Assembly (NCBI GenBank): GCA_017654935.2
Contig: CM065700.1
Coordinates: 50,206,927-50,270,926, forward strand
Direction: 5' to 3'
Origin: Phymorhynchus buccinoides
Taxonomy: Eukaryota > Mollusca > Gastropoda > Neogastropoda > Raphitomidae
DNA: 64,000 nt
Below are positions 51,159 through 61,188 of this stretch, piece after piece. The position numbers and the translations under genes were made by a program. Within the stretch, counting starts at the first letter, position 1; each line of letters starts with the position of its first letter. The notes beneath the pieces are model-generated. The model saw only the letters and a list, made by a program, of their open reading frames with translations, was not told where the DNA came from and made no database searches.

Positions 51159-51270
51159 CCGTATTTTACGGACTCTAAGGCGATACTTTTCCCCCAGACT
51201 GAGACCCCTGCGCCTTATAATGTGACTGATAATATAGTAAGGAATAGAGAAACAGAATCTGAAGCAGTGT
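51159..51270 (+). mobile_element. Partial MITE related to 18449-18802
   Basis: ACCGTATTTTACGGACTCTA, AGGCGATACTTTTCCCCCAG, then CCCCTGCGCCTTATAATGTG and ACTGATAATATAGT match one end of the 18449 element. The opposite end is not evident. Confidence 0.75.
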
Positions 51271-51589
51271 GTTTCTTCAATCCAGTGGAGGTGCAGAATT
51301 ATTTCCCTTGAGGGCGAGTCTTGCATGGCTGAAAGAGCACGGAAACCAAACACTGTGCCCCTATTTGAGCCTGAAATGACAACATTTCACCAACAATTCA
51401 CAATGCAATGTTGCTTTCCACACAGGACTCCCAATTGACCCGTTGATAACTTTTCAGCAATCTGACGGCTTATTCCCTTTATGAATGATAAAACCATTCA
51501 TTGAATGCACCAAATACTTTTGGCACAAATTACTGTCAGTTTAGAAAGCTGATAAAAAACTAAACATTAAAACCATCACCACCACCATC

Positions 51590-51643
51590 GTCATCATCCC
51601 CCCTCCACACACACACACACATACACATGCATGCACACACGCA

Positions 51644-51681
<38 letters not shown>

Positions 51682-51929
51682 TGTGTGAAAGAAAGAGAGA
51701 GAGAGAGGAAAAGCCCAATTTGTAAACTCGTGTCAGAACAACAAAATCAATTTATCACAAGACAAAACCACCACCACCACCATCGTCATCATCCCCCTCC
51801 ACACACACGCACACGCGCATGCGCACCAGGGTCTGAGAGAAAGAGAGAGAGGAAAAGCCCAATTTGTAAACTCGTGTCAGAACAACGAAATCAATTTATC
51901 ACAAGACAAAACCACCACCATCGTCATCA

Positions 51930-51967
<38 letters not shown>

Positions 51968-51972
51968 GTGCG
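51590..51972 (+). repeat. (CA)n tracts within a duplicated segment of about 150 bp
   Basis: Two, partly three, copies of a segment: CACCACCACCATCGTCATCA, a CA run, then AAAGAGAGAGAGGAAAAGCC and CAATTTGTAAACTCGTGTCA. The CA runs differ in length. Confidence 0.88.
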
Positions 51973-52109
51973 CAGGTACTTGATACTTTGTCGAACGATA
52001 TTGAGTAGAAGAGAGAAGACTGCACTGACAGTTTCTTGCAAAAACTCATCCATCAGGGTGCCCCTTTAAACTATTTTATGTCACAAACACTTTTACCTGC
52101 TCAACTAAG

Positions 52110-53040
52110 CAAGTGTAGAGGAGATGGGCACAGGATGGGTGTGTGTGTGGAGGGAGGGTTTGGAGGGGGGGGGGTGCCTCTCTCTCTGTGTCAGGGGAAA
52201 AAGGGGCAGTGGGAGGTGATGGGCACAGGATGGGGGTGGGGTGGGGGTGGAGGGAGGGTTTAGATTGGGCACACACACGGGGGGATGGGGGCAGTGGGGG
52301 GGGGGGGGGGGGGGGGGGGATGGGCACAGGATGGGTTGGTATGTGTGTGTGGTCAGAGGGAGGCCCAGTTTGGATTGGGGGTGGGGTGGGGGGCAGGGGA
52401 ATGGGGGCAGTGGGAGGTGATGGGCACAGGATGGGGGTGGTGGGGGTGGAGGGAGGGTTTGGATTGGGGGGGGGGGGGGCAGGGGGGGGGGGGCAGGGGG
52501 TGATGGGCACAGGATGGGGGTGTGTGGGGTGGGGGTGGAGGGAGGGTTTTTAGATGGGGGGGGGATGGGGGCAGGGGGGGGGGGGGGGGGTGGGGTGGCA
52601 CAGGATGGGTGGGTGTGGAGGGAGGGGGATTGGGGGGGGGGGGGGCATGGGGGGGGGGGGGAGGTGTGGCACAGGGGGGGGGGGGAGGGAGGGTTTGGAT
52701 GGGGGGGGGGGGGGGGGGGGCAGGGGATGGGGGGTGTGTGTGGAGGGCAGGGTTTGGATGGGGGGTGGGCCGGGGATGGGGGCAGTGGGGGGTGATGGGG
52801 GGGGGGGGGGGGGGGTGACGGGGCAGGGGAGGGTGTGTGTGTGGGGGGGGGGTTTGGATGGGGGGTGGGCCGGGGAATGGGGGCAGTGGGAGGTGATGGG
52901 CACAGGATGGGGGGTGGGGGTGGAGGGAGGGTTTGGATTGGGGGGGGGGGGGCAGGGGAATGGGGGCAGGGGAGGTGATGGGCACAGGAGGGGGGGGGGG
53001 TGGAGGGGGGGTTTGGATTGGGGCATGGGTAGGGTAGGGT
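52110..53040 (+). repeat. Extremely G-rich degenerate minisatellite
   Basis: About 930 bases, mostly G on the plus strand, in units of about 70-85 bp: GATGGGCACAGGATGGG, GGTGGAGGGAGGGTTTGGAT, then long G runs (up to about 25). The minus-strand proline-rich frames (52105-53133) and plus-strand glycine-rich frames are artefacts of composition. The assembly is likely uncertain in the G runs. Confidence 0.92.
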
Positions 53041-53059
53041 GAAGGTCGGAGGGGGAGCG

Positions 53060-53180
53060 TTGTTTCTTAGATCCGGGATTTGAAGCCCTCCACTGAGGCT
53101 AATGTTACTGCCGCAGGGGGGAGGGAGTTCCATTCTCCGATGGTCCAGGGGGAAAAGGAGAACTTTCTATAATTTGTCTT
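53060..53180 (+). repeat. Dispersed repeat, copy 1
   Basis: GATTTGAAGCCCTCCACTGA GGCTAATG, then GAGGGAGTTCCATTCTCCGA TGGTCC, matching by eye 56075-56190 (ACTTGAAACCCTTCTCTGAG GATGAATA ... GGGGAGTTCCACTTGATGAT GGTCCC). Nature unknown. Confidence 0.6.
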
Positions 53181-54835
53181 GTAGGAGGGAAGGAAGTAAT
53201 TTGACAAGTGTGACTGTCTTGTTTGGCGGGTTGAGAGATGGGCTGTAGGGGGTGTTGATGGAGATGTCCCCCCGGACCTTAGGCAGCTAACTTCATCAAG
53301 TTGAAGATTCTGCTGCGCTTCATCATCTTAGGACCAGAAACAAAAAATGGACACCCAGGGGGCATGTTTGATGGGGCATTCCAAAATGCAGAGCACCGGT
53401 GCCTGGTCATCCAAGGGAGACAACTAAGATGACAATCTCAGGGGAGACAATCAAGATGGCGGCCTCCAAGGAGAAAGGCGTGAGTTCGCCCTTGCCGGAG
53501 GATGTTTGGATGGTAAGCGGCTTTTCTACAAATGAAAACACTCTAGGATTGACATAAAAGGTGGATCAGTTGTGCCCGATTATTCATGTTTTCCCGGCTA
53601 TTCAATGCAGTGACTGACTACTGAGTGAGTGTTTTAATCAAAATGTTGAATCCTGTGCAATCTGTACCTCTTGAACTTTGAACTAGGATGGTTATAAAAT
53701 TAAAAAAAATATTTACCCAAATTATCAAAATCGGTCGAAAATTGAGAAAGTTACGACGTTTTAAAATGATAGCTTTTTTTTTACATGAGCTATATATATA
53801 TAACTTATTTATTTTTTTACCAATAAACAAAACATTGGTACCAAAATAAAGCTTATTCAAAGGGGCAACATCAACCCCATACATTATTATACAGATTAGG
53901 CCTAAGCTTTTTGTGCGACTCACAAGATCGCAACATCAACATGAACATGGCAGAAAACAACATGTCGGACAGGCTTCGACGTAACACCTCCCGACTTGTG
54001 GAGACCTTGAGCAGCATTGAGATTCATTCTAGATGCACCAAATTTGGTGAACTTGTAGAAAAATAATTAAATGTAACTAAGTATTTGTTTAAAAAAAGCA
54101 AGTAGTTACTGTTCAGAAATGGTAAACAAATGAACTGGATCCAAATATTGGATCGCTTGTCTCTCGCGATCGGCCGTCTTCGCGTAAAAAAAAGATCGTT
54201 CCCGAATGACCGGGTAGGTGTCTGCTTCCCGAAAGAAAAAAACTCGGATGGTCAGCGCCAAGAATAACCATCAATAAAAACAAGAAAAGGAAGTGACCGT
54301 TTGGCACTTGGCCAAAATCGGGGTTCGGGATTTTGACAAGAAAAATCGCTGCGGTTTGACCTAATTCCGTCGTTCCTACTTTGAAGAGGCTCTTCAGTTT
54401 CAGTCTTCAGGTCTTTCATGAAGTATCCCACTTCAACTTTGTGAAGACTGATGCTGTTAACAAGGTTTAAAAAAAAATTGTTCTCCACTTGATTTTTCCC
54501 CATTGATTCTAAGCCAATCTGATAGTTTGTATACATGTGTATTCACTTTCTCTTCCTCTATGCTATCTCTTTCTTAATCTTTTTCTAGGGTCACCCCCTA
54601 AAGTGTGTACAATTACTTCTATATAAAGAAGTTGGTCACCACCACAGAAGAAGAAGAAGAGTAATAACCAAGTCAAAATGGGGTGGCTGCCCAGATGATC
54701 AGCCTCAAAGGGAATGGGGAAGGGTGGAAAGTGAATGGGGAGTCGAAACACATCCAGCATGGAGACTATGTATGAGCAGTTAAGCTGGTCCCCACTCTCC
54801 CAGTGTAGAAGGAAGGCCAGCCTCACCAACTTCTT
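53181..54835. other. Intergenic, no gene supported
   Basis: AT-rich. Open frames such as 53618-53923 (-) and 54252-54536 (-) have no recognisable motif and composition that does not suggest coding. Confidence 0.45.
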
Positions 54836-55340
54836 CAAAATCCATCGTGGAGAGTTGGTAATCAATTTTTTTTATCAACTCCACGCAGCAGGAAGCCAAC
54901 CCCCAACCCCCCAACAAGATCAACCCGCTCCCTGCATGCTGAGTCTTACCAGCTGCCGGCATGCAGGACTCTGTACCACCAGCAGTTTTTCTTCCCTCGC
55001 ACCATTGCTGAGTGGAACGCACTTCCACCGGTGCGTCTCCTCGACTGTTCGCAGTGTCTGGCCATGGAAATGATAGTTGCCAGCCTGTGTGGTCTTTTTC
55101 CTTGACACGTGCATGGACTGGCATTTTTCAGAATTAAATTTCATCTTCCATCTCTCCTCCCATTCAGCCATGGATGTGGTCAAGATCCTGCTGGGTGGTC
55201 CTGATTTGATTCAATGGTCTTGTGGCACAGGGTGTCATCAGCGAAAAGCCTGGAGGTTGAGGACAGACGTTCCGGCAAGTCATTGATGCAGAGCAGGAAG
55301 AGAGTCTGGCCACACTGATCCCTGAGGGACACCTGACTCT
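54836..55340 (-). mobile_element. Rearranged LINE reverse-transcriptase fragments
   Basis: On the minus strand (about 55050-55340) are fragments typical of a LINE RT: INDLPERLSS and RLFADDT-like text in one frame, then MAEWEERWKMKFNSEKCQSM HVSRKK in another. On the plus strand (about 54930-55070) is a fragment resembling a LINE ORF2 C terminus, FFFPRTIAEWNALPPV. The two halves face each other, so the element has been inverted in part. Both are broken by frameshifts. Confidence 0.7.
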
Positions 55341-55479
55341 ACTCTTTGTACTCAAAGCAACCTTTTTAAACCCAACAGGGAGATGTCTCTGTTCTGACTT
55401 TCAGGTTCAGCACATGCTCACTGTTGTGTATCGATGACCATTCATATGAATATCTCTGTCTCTCTCACACTATATGTGT

Positions 55480-55499
55480 GTGTGCGTTTCAGTTTGTGT

Positions 55500-55535
<36 letters not shown>

Positions 55536-55595
55536 GCGTGTGCGTGCGTGTGTGTGTGTGTCACTGTCAGAGAGAGAGAGAGAGAGAGAGAGTGT
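55480..55595 (+). repeat. (GT)n and (GA)n tract
   Basis: A GT-rich run with GC interruptions, then a GA run of about 24 bases, ending about 35 bases before the PANTS exon acceptor. Confidence 0.9.
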
Positions 55596-55629
55596 GAGTG
55601 ACTCATGTTTGCTCTTTGTGTCCTTTCAG

Positions 55630-55675
55630 ATGAGACCGTGTGAAATCTATTTGGAGGAGTTTTCTGATTGTTCAA
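55630..55675 (+). CDS. C22orf39/PANTS family, first visible exon
   Basis: This family (UPF0545; synaptic plasticity regulator PANTS in mammals) encodes small proteins with a CHCH-like Cys pattern. The acceptor TCCTTTCAG ends at 55629 and donor GTAAGT begins at 55676. The exon encodes MRPCEIYLEEFSDCSS; the RPCE.Y..E...C pattern is the family's N-terminal signature. The ATG lies at the very start of the exon, so it may be the initiator or an internal Met preceded by a further exon not visible here. The next exon joins in phase and continues the match. Confidence 0.85.
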
Positions 55676-55809
55676 GTAAGTTACTGCAGTTTCTTTAGCT
55701 GTGGTGTTTTGGGGGTCATGCTTGTATTCAGGTCATCTTTCACATAACAACTATCCACATCTGTTACGGTTCTGTTGTGTTAAAACAGGGGTGGGAGTGA
55801 GTCAGTGTG

Positions 55810-55863
<54 letters not shown>
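55810..55863 (+). repeat. (GT)n microsatellite in PANTS intron
   Basis: A pure GT run of about 46 bases. Confidence 0.95.
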
Positions 55864-55866
<3 letters not shown>

Positions 55867-56074
55867 ATTTAGCAGTTCAGTAGTTCATATGGAAAGGAAG
55901 AACCAGGGAGGGGGTGGGGTGGAAAAGAAGAGAGGTGGCTGTGGTGTCAGAATAAAGGGAATTTCAAAAGATTAGATGTGTTCTGTCAAAGAATCTTGGG
56001 GTGGGTCTTACGGCAAGGGAAGTGCATTATGTGAGGAGGAATGTTTAATATATTATATAAATTTTACATACTGG

Positions 56075-56190
56075 ACTTGAAACCCTTCTCTGAGGATGAA
56101 TAACTGCCTCAGATGGGGAATGGGGGTGGGAGGGGGGAGTTCCACTTGATGATGGTCCCTAGAAGAAAAGACAGTTTTCTGATATAACCT
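56075..56190 (+). repeat. Dispersed repeat, copy 2
   Basis: Counterpart of 53060-53180; shares the GAAxCCxTC.CTGAGG, GGGGAGTTCCA and GATGGTCC blocks in order. Confidence 0.6.
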
Positions 56191-56209
56191 GAGCAGGATG
56201 TTTTCTGAG

Positions 56210-56660
56210 ATTTAAATTTAAAACAAGCGCAAAATCGCAATAGTTTGTGGCGTGCGGTCTATTTTTACCACTCCAATCATGAGTCATCTCCCTGGCTTTT
56301 CAATAATTTTTAATCTGTAAACCAGAATGTTATCTCTGCACCATTTCGTAACTTTTGATATCTTTTGGAAAACATTTAAAACTATGTATCCTACTTATAC
56401 TCATCAAAAGAAGCACCGCATACTCGTCGTGTCTGTTGTAGTGTCTGTATTACGTATGTTTATTAGTTTGTACGCTTTTAAAATACATCATTTTAAAGAG
56501 CGGCCTCAATTAATTTTGAAGTGTAGCCTCGGTTTGAAGTGCGACAATTTTGTCAAAATATGCGACAATTTTGGAACGACAGACCGACCGACCGACAGAC
56601 CGACCGACCGACCGACAAAATGAGTTATAGGTTTGTGGCTTGAGCCACAAACAAAAAAAG
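56210..56660. other. PANTS intron with (GACC)n tract and hairpin
   Basis: AT-rich sequence, a GACCGACCGACC tract at 56580-56618, then an inverted repeat GTTTGTGGCT / AGCCACAAAC separated by two bases (56631-56652). A similar AGTTTGTGGCGTG occurs near 56244, suggesting an unrecognised mobile element between them. Confidence 0.5.
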
Positions 56661-56827
56661 TTAATTAGAATCGTAAGTTCAATAACAATATCAAATGAAC
56701 AATGTCACACTCACTGTCCCAGTCAGTCAGTGTGAAAAAAATACAGGTACATATGTACCTGCTTTTCTGTTTGTTATGATGCACAATGCAGCTACTGAAA
56801 ATGATGGGTGTAGAACTGTGATTTCAG

Positions 56828-57177
56828 GCACCAGATGCCGGTTCTACCAGTATTACATACACGGCAGCTGTGTCATTTGGGTGAACTGTGATTTCAGGCA
56901 CCAGATGCCAGTTCTACCAGTATTACATACACGGCAGCTGTGTCATTTGGGTGAACTGTGATTTCAGGCATCAGGGGCTGGTTCTACCAGTATTACATAC
57001 ACGGCAGCTGTGTCATTTTGGTGAACTGTGATTTCAGGCATCAGGGGCCGGTTTTACCAGTACTACATACACGGCAGCTGTGTCATTTTGGTGAACTGTG
57101 ATTTCAGGCATCAGGGGCCGGTTTTACCAGTACTACATACACGGCAGCTGTGTCATTTGGGTGAACTGTGATTTCAG
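56828..57177 (+). repeat. Five upstream copies of the PANTS exon 5' edge, each with acceptor
   Basis: An exact 70-bp periodicity. GTGAACTGTGATTTCAG is followed by GCATCAGGGGCCGGTTTTAC CAGTACTACATACACGGCAG C. Acceptor-exon junctions fall at 56828, 56898, 56968, 57038 and 57108; the true one is 57178. The oldest-looking copies (CACCAGATGCC) are leftmost and the most exon-like are next to the exon. 70 is not a multiple of 3, and entry at an upstream acceptor reaches a stop within one to two units. Confidence 0.93.
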
Positions 57178-57296
57178 GCATCAGGGGCCGGTTTTACCAG
57201 TACTACATACACGGCAGCTACGCAGACTGTGAGAAATGGAAACAGGATTACAAACACTGCCTGCAGTTCAGACAGACTGGAGATGTTGATGCTGTT
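57178..57296 (+). CDS. C22orf39/PANTS family, second visible exon
   Basis: Acceptor GTGATTTCAG ends at 57177; donor GTAAGT begins at 57297. Two bases complete the Ser codon, then 39 codons: RFYQYYIHGSYADCEKWKQD YKHCLQFRQTGDVDAV. The family pattern (F..YY.HG....C..W..D...C) is complete, with paired Cys residues. Its acceptor is the last of six near-identical acceptors. A long (GT) run (57310-57377) follows. Confidence 0.9.
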
Positions 57297-57305
57297 GTAA
57301 GTTAT

Positions 57306-57309
<4 letters not shown>

Positions 57310-57377
<68 letters not shown>
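57310..57377 (+). repeat. (GT)n microsatellite
   Basis: A pure GT tract of about 66 bases, 14 bases after the donor of the preceding exon. Confidence 0.95.
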
Positions 57378-57380
<3 letters not shown>

Positions 57381-57649
57381 AACTAGAATTAGGGGGAAGG
57401 GACAGCTGCAGGTTTCACTGCTGTCTTTTTTTGGACATGGTTTTTTTGCATGTTTCAATGAGGTAAAAACAACCAGAACTCCTTACAAACAGCAAACGTT
57501 GCGTTTTGATTGTCAAAATTTTATCATGGAATAAAACCAAAGCGAGCTTCAGACAGCCGTAAAACAAACAAATTGTACATAGCTCCATAAACAATTTCTT
57601 TGTTCATTTTTTTTCTAGCATAATCACTCGCCATTCTTTTCCCTTTCAG

Positions 57650-57928
57650 GAACCGGTCATACAGAACGAGAAAGAGCGGCAGAAGACGCGCCTGGCGGGA
57701 GCGAAAGGCAACGACGTGTGGGAGCCCCGGCAGAGCGCTCCCCCCGACTGGAACGCCCCCATGGACAAATGGGTGGAGGAGCGCCAAATGTCCGTGCTGT
57801 CCAAAATGCAGGAACAGAAAGAGAGCGGCAAGAAGACATTGTCTGGGGCTGAAGCAGTAAGTGGGCAGGAGACTGGCAGAGGGACCTTGTCTGCACCGGA
57901 ATCCACCACTAGATGCGTTGTGTCATGA
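57650..57928 (+). CDS. C22orf39/PANTS family, last visible exon
   Basis: Acceptor CCCTTTCAG ends at 57649 and joins in phase 0. Encodes EPVIQNEKERQKTRLAGAKG NDVWEPRQSAPPDWNAPMDK; VW.PR.SPPPDW is the family's C-terminal signature. A Lys/Glu-rich extension follows (ERQMSVLSKMQEQKESGKK). The end is drawn at the in-frame TGA at 57926-57928. A good donor (GTAAGT) at 57857 could instead end the exon and lead to a further exon that I cannot identify. Confidence 0.85.
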   Translation, partial: EPVIQNEKERQKTRLAGAKGNDVWEPRQSAPPDWNAPMDKWVEERQMSVLSKMQEQKESGKKTLSGAEAVSGQETGRGTLSAPESTTRCVVS

Positions 57929-58194
57929 CAAAATGTAGAGTGTGGGTTTTATAGGGGTAGGTCTTTTATTAGTCACAGGGTTTCCTTTTCCCACCAAATT
58001 GTGTAGAGTACAGTGAACTATCAATGTGATAAAGAAGGAAAAATATTATATTACATGTTGTTTTTTCTTCACAAACAATTCGTAATGCTTGGCTATCAAA
58101 AGGATCTTAGATGTTGACTGGTACCTCTGCCTTGCTAAATCTCCCCCTCTGCCTGTTCATATCTCCCTTAGTCACAGAATCTGTATCACTCAGA

Positions 58195-59430
58195 TTTGAT
58201 GTTAGATACCTTGAGCTGTGTACCACTGTGAAATGATGGGATCTAACGATATGTTGTCACACGCCTGTCATTAATTACAGCCCTTTGCATCTCCCTGATG
58301 TGTACCACTGTGGAATGATGGGATCTGACGATATGTTGTCACACGCCTGTCATCAATTACAGCCCTTTGCATCTCCCTGATGTGTACCACTGTGAAATGA
58401 TGGGATCTAACGATATGTTGTCACACGCCTGTCATTAATTACAGCCCTTTGCATCTCCCTGATGTGTACCACTGTGGAATGATGGGATCTAACGATATGT
58501 TGTCACACGCCTGTCATTAATTACAGCCCTTTGCATCTCCCTGATGTGTACCACTGTGGAATGATGGGATCTGACGATATGTTGTCACACGCCTGTCATT
58601 AATTACAGCCCTTTGCATCTCCCTGATGTGTACCACTGTGAAATGATGGGATCTGACGATATGTTGTCACACGCCTGTCATCAATTACAGCCCTTTGCAT
58701 CTCCCTGATGTGTACCACTGTGAAATGATGGGATCTGACGATATGTTGTCACACGCCTGTCATTAATTACAGCCCTTTGCATCTCCCTGATGTGTACCAC
58801 TGTGGAATGATGGGATCTGACGATATGTTGTCACACGCCTGTCATCAATTACAGCCCTTTGCATCTCCCTGATGTGTACCACTGTGAAATGATGGGATCT
58901 AACGATATGTTGTCACACGCCTGTCATTAATTACAGCCCTTTGCATCTCCCTGATGTGTACCACTGTGGAATGATGGGATCTGACGATATGTTGTCACAC
59001 GCCGTCATCAATTACAGCCCTTTGCATCTCCCTGATGTGTACCACTGTGGAATGATGGGATCTGACGATATGTTGTCACACGCCTGTCATTAATTACAGC
59101 CCTTTGCATCTCCCTGATGTGTACCACTGTGAAATGATGGGATCTGACGATATGTTGTCACACGCCTGTCATCAATTACAGCCCTTTGCATCTCCCCGAT
59201 GTGTACCACTGTGGAATGATGGGATCTGACGATATGTTGTCACACGCCTGTCATTAATTACAGCCCTTTGCATCTCCCTGATGTGTACCACTGTGGAATG
59301 ATGGGATCTGACGATATGTTGTCACACGCCTGTCATTAATTACAGCCCTTTGCATCTCCCTGATGTGTACCACTGTGGAATGATGGGATCTGACGATATG
59401 TTGTCACACGCCTGTCATCAATTACAGCCC
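58195..59430 (+). repeat. Minisatellite of about 84 bp, about 14-15 copies
   Basis: Units contain CCTGATGTGTACCACTGTGG AATGATGGGATCTGACGATA TGTTGTCACACGCCTGTCAT TAATTACAGCCCTTTGCATC TC. Variants are GAA/GGA, TCTAAC/TCTGAC and CATTAATT/CATCAATT. Each unit carries an ATTACAG that could act as a 3' splice site. The flanking sequence after 59430 continues the single-copy form, related to 45884-46015. Confidence 0.92.
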
Positions 59431-60060
59431 TTTGCATCTCCCCGATTTCTAAGAACTTTGTGGAAATGGAAAGAACAATAACTCTGGAGAGAGAAACCCT
59501 TGGGGAACTCAACGGACAATAATTGTGGGGATAGCGCCCCTTTGCGGCAGAGTTGATTGTCGTAGTCATAGTCAGTGATGTTCTGGTTTTCCAGTGTGTG
59601 GTGGATTTTAAATAGTATGTATACAAGTAGTTCTGACAACATTGGTTAAAAACAGAACTGTTTTTCATCTAAACTGAATTAATCATGGCGAGTGGATGCT
59701 TTTGGGACCACAGACTTTGTACAATGAATCGATGATACATGGCGCATGTGTGTGTGTGTGCTCATACGTGTAAGTGTGCATGCAATGAGTTAAAATACAT
59801 GCATGTAATTTGTGTTTAAGTATGGATGCTTTCACAACATCCCTGTACATTTTGTAATACGCCAACTATGTCCATGCCTGTTTGTTTAAAATCATGTTGA
59901 CAACTTTGTGAATTTTACAAGCTGTGTGAATGTGATAGGAATCCGATTTCCTTGTGTGTTAATATATGTATAAAGATAAATAAAGATTGATTGAAATTTA
60001 ACAAAATTAGTTATCATAGTCTGCATTCATGTCATTAGTTTAGTTTAAATTGTGTGTATT
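59431..60060 (+). other. Probable end of the PANTS transcript; otherwise unassigned
   Basis: Single-copy sequence. An AATAAA at 59979-59984 within AAAGATAAATAAAGATTGAT could be a polyadenylation signal for the plus-strand gene, or the tail of an old retroposon. Confidence 0.4.
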
Positions 60061-60523
60061 TGTAAAATCACGCACACACACCACACACACAGTCTATTTC
60101 CTGATTTTTACGGCATATTTATTCCAGTTCTAAAAAAAAGGCTGGTTATTTATCATACCACATAAAAATGACAAATGCCAATTTTAATCTCATGAGGCAA
60201 TCAAACACATTTCCAGGCTATTACAACAAACAACCCCAACAACAACAACATCTGAAGAAGAGTTGGACATACAGCCATTTAAAATCTAAAAGAAAATGTA
60301 TATCTCCAAATAATTTCAGGGGATTCATATAACAAATTAACATGTAGAACACACGAGTAATCTGGTGTATGTAACCACTGTACAATCTGCAGTACATTAC
60401 TAGCTGGCAAATGCATGCACACATGCACGCACACACTTTCTCTTTTTTTGAGACTCACTTTCAGTCTCTGTCACATAACATTAGAGCCATTTCTATAAAC
60501 CTGATCACAACTTTGTACATTTA

Positions 60524-60605
60524 TTTATAGTCACAGAGACATGAAATTTGGGCTGCTCCCACCTGGAGAGCACATCACCGCAGTGCAGCGCCACCATTTC
60601 ACCCA
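60524..60605 (+). mobile_element. SINE core fragment
   Basis: TAGTCACAGAGACATGAAAT TTGGGCTGCTCCCACCTGGA GAGCACATCACCGC matches the core near 3918-3990. Confidence 0.75.
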
Positions 60606-60934
60606 CCCCACCAAACACAAACTGGCGTTAGTTCCTCCGAAACTTTTACACACATACACATGCACTCATACATCCACCCCACCCCCGTTTCCACCCACCC
60701 CAACACACGTTTCTAAAAGCCCTATCAGGACCCCACCCACTCGGTCAAACACAAGCTGGCGTTAGTTCCTCCGAAACTTTTACACACATACACATGCACT
60801 CATACATCCACCCCACCCCCGTTTCCACCCACCCAACACACGTTTCCAAAAGCCCGTTACCTCCCGTTTTCCACCCACCCCACACACCCCACCCCCGTTT
60901 CCACCCACCCCAACACACGTTTCTAAAAGCCCTA
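60601..60934 (+). repeat. Partial copies of the OXSM exon 3' end and downstream sequence
   Basis: The true exon end (plus-strand text CCCTATCAGGACCCCACCCA CTCGGTCAAACACAAGCTGG) is copied at 60721-60766, including the stop codon and about 12 last codons. A shorter, diverged copy is at 60601-60640. CACCCCCGTTTCCACCCACC blocks are interspersed and repeated. Confidence 0.85.
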
Positions 60935-61188
60935 TCAGGACCCCACCCACTCGGTCAAACACAAGCTGGCGTTAGTTCCGCCAAAACCGAAGGAGTTGGT
61001 CAGCGCTATTCGCCGACCTTGACCACCTGGTTGCCATGGTCGCGGTGACCCCGTGACGTAGTCAAGGTCACAGCCGGTGTCGGGATTTAGGAGGTTGAGG
61101 GTTGGGGGGATGAGACCCGTTTGACACGACTTGAGAGTGATGATGGCTTCCACACTGCCGGCCGCTCCTAGCAAGTGGCCTAATGCGC
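60935..61188 (-). CDS. OXSM: Mitochondrial beta-ketoacyl-ACP synthase, terminal exon
   Basis: OXSM is the FabF-type condensing enzyme of mitochondrial fatty acid synthesis. The exon on the minus strand begins after an acceptor TGTTCCAG and encodes ALGHLLGAAGSVEAIITLKS, containing the catalytic GHLLGAAG His region, then TGLIPPTLNLLNPD, DLDYVTG and the C-terminal RRIALTNSFGFGGTNASLCL motif. The stop is at 60935-60937. Only the last 84 codons are in view. Upstream exons must lie beyond the tandem array, outside the window. Confidence 0.92.

Noticed and set aside
52076..53133. Proline-rich (minus) and glycine-rich (plus) proteins of up to 342 aa
   Set aside because: Composition artefacts of the G-rich array; no start context or conserved motif.
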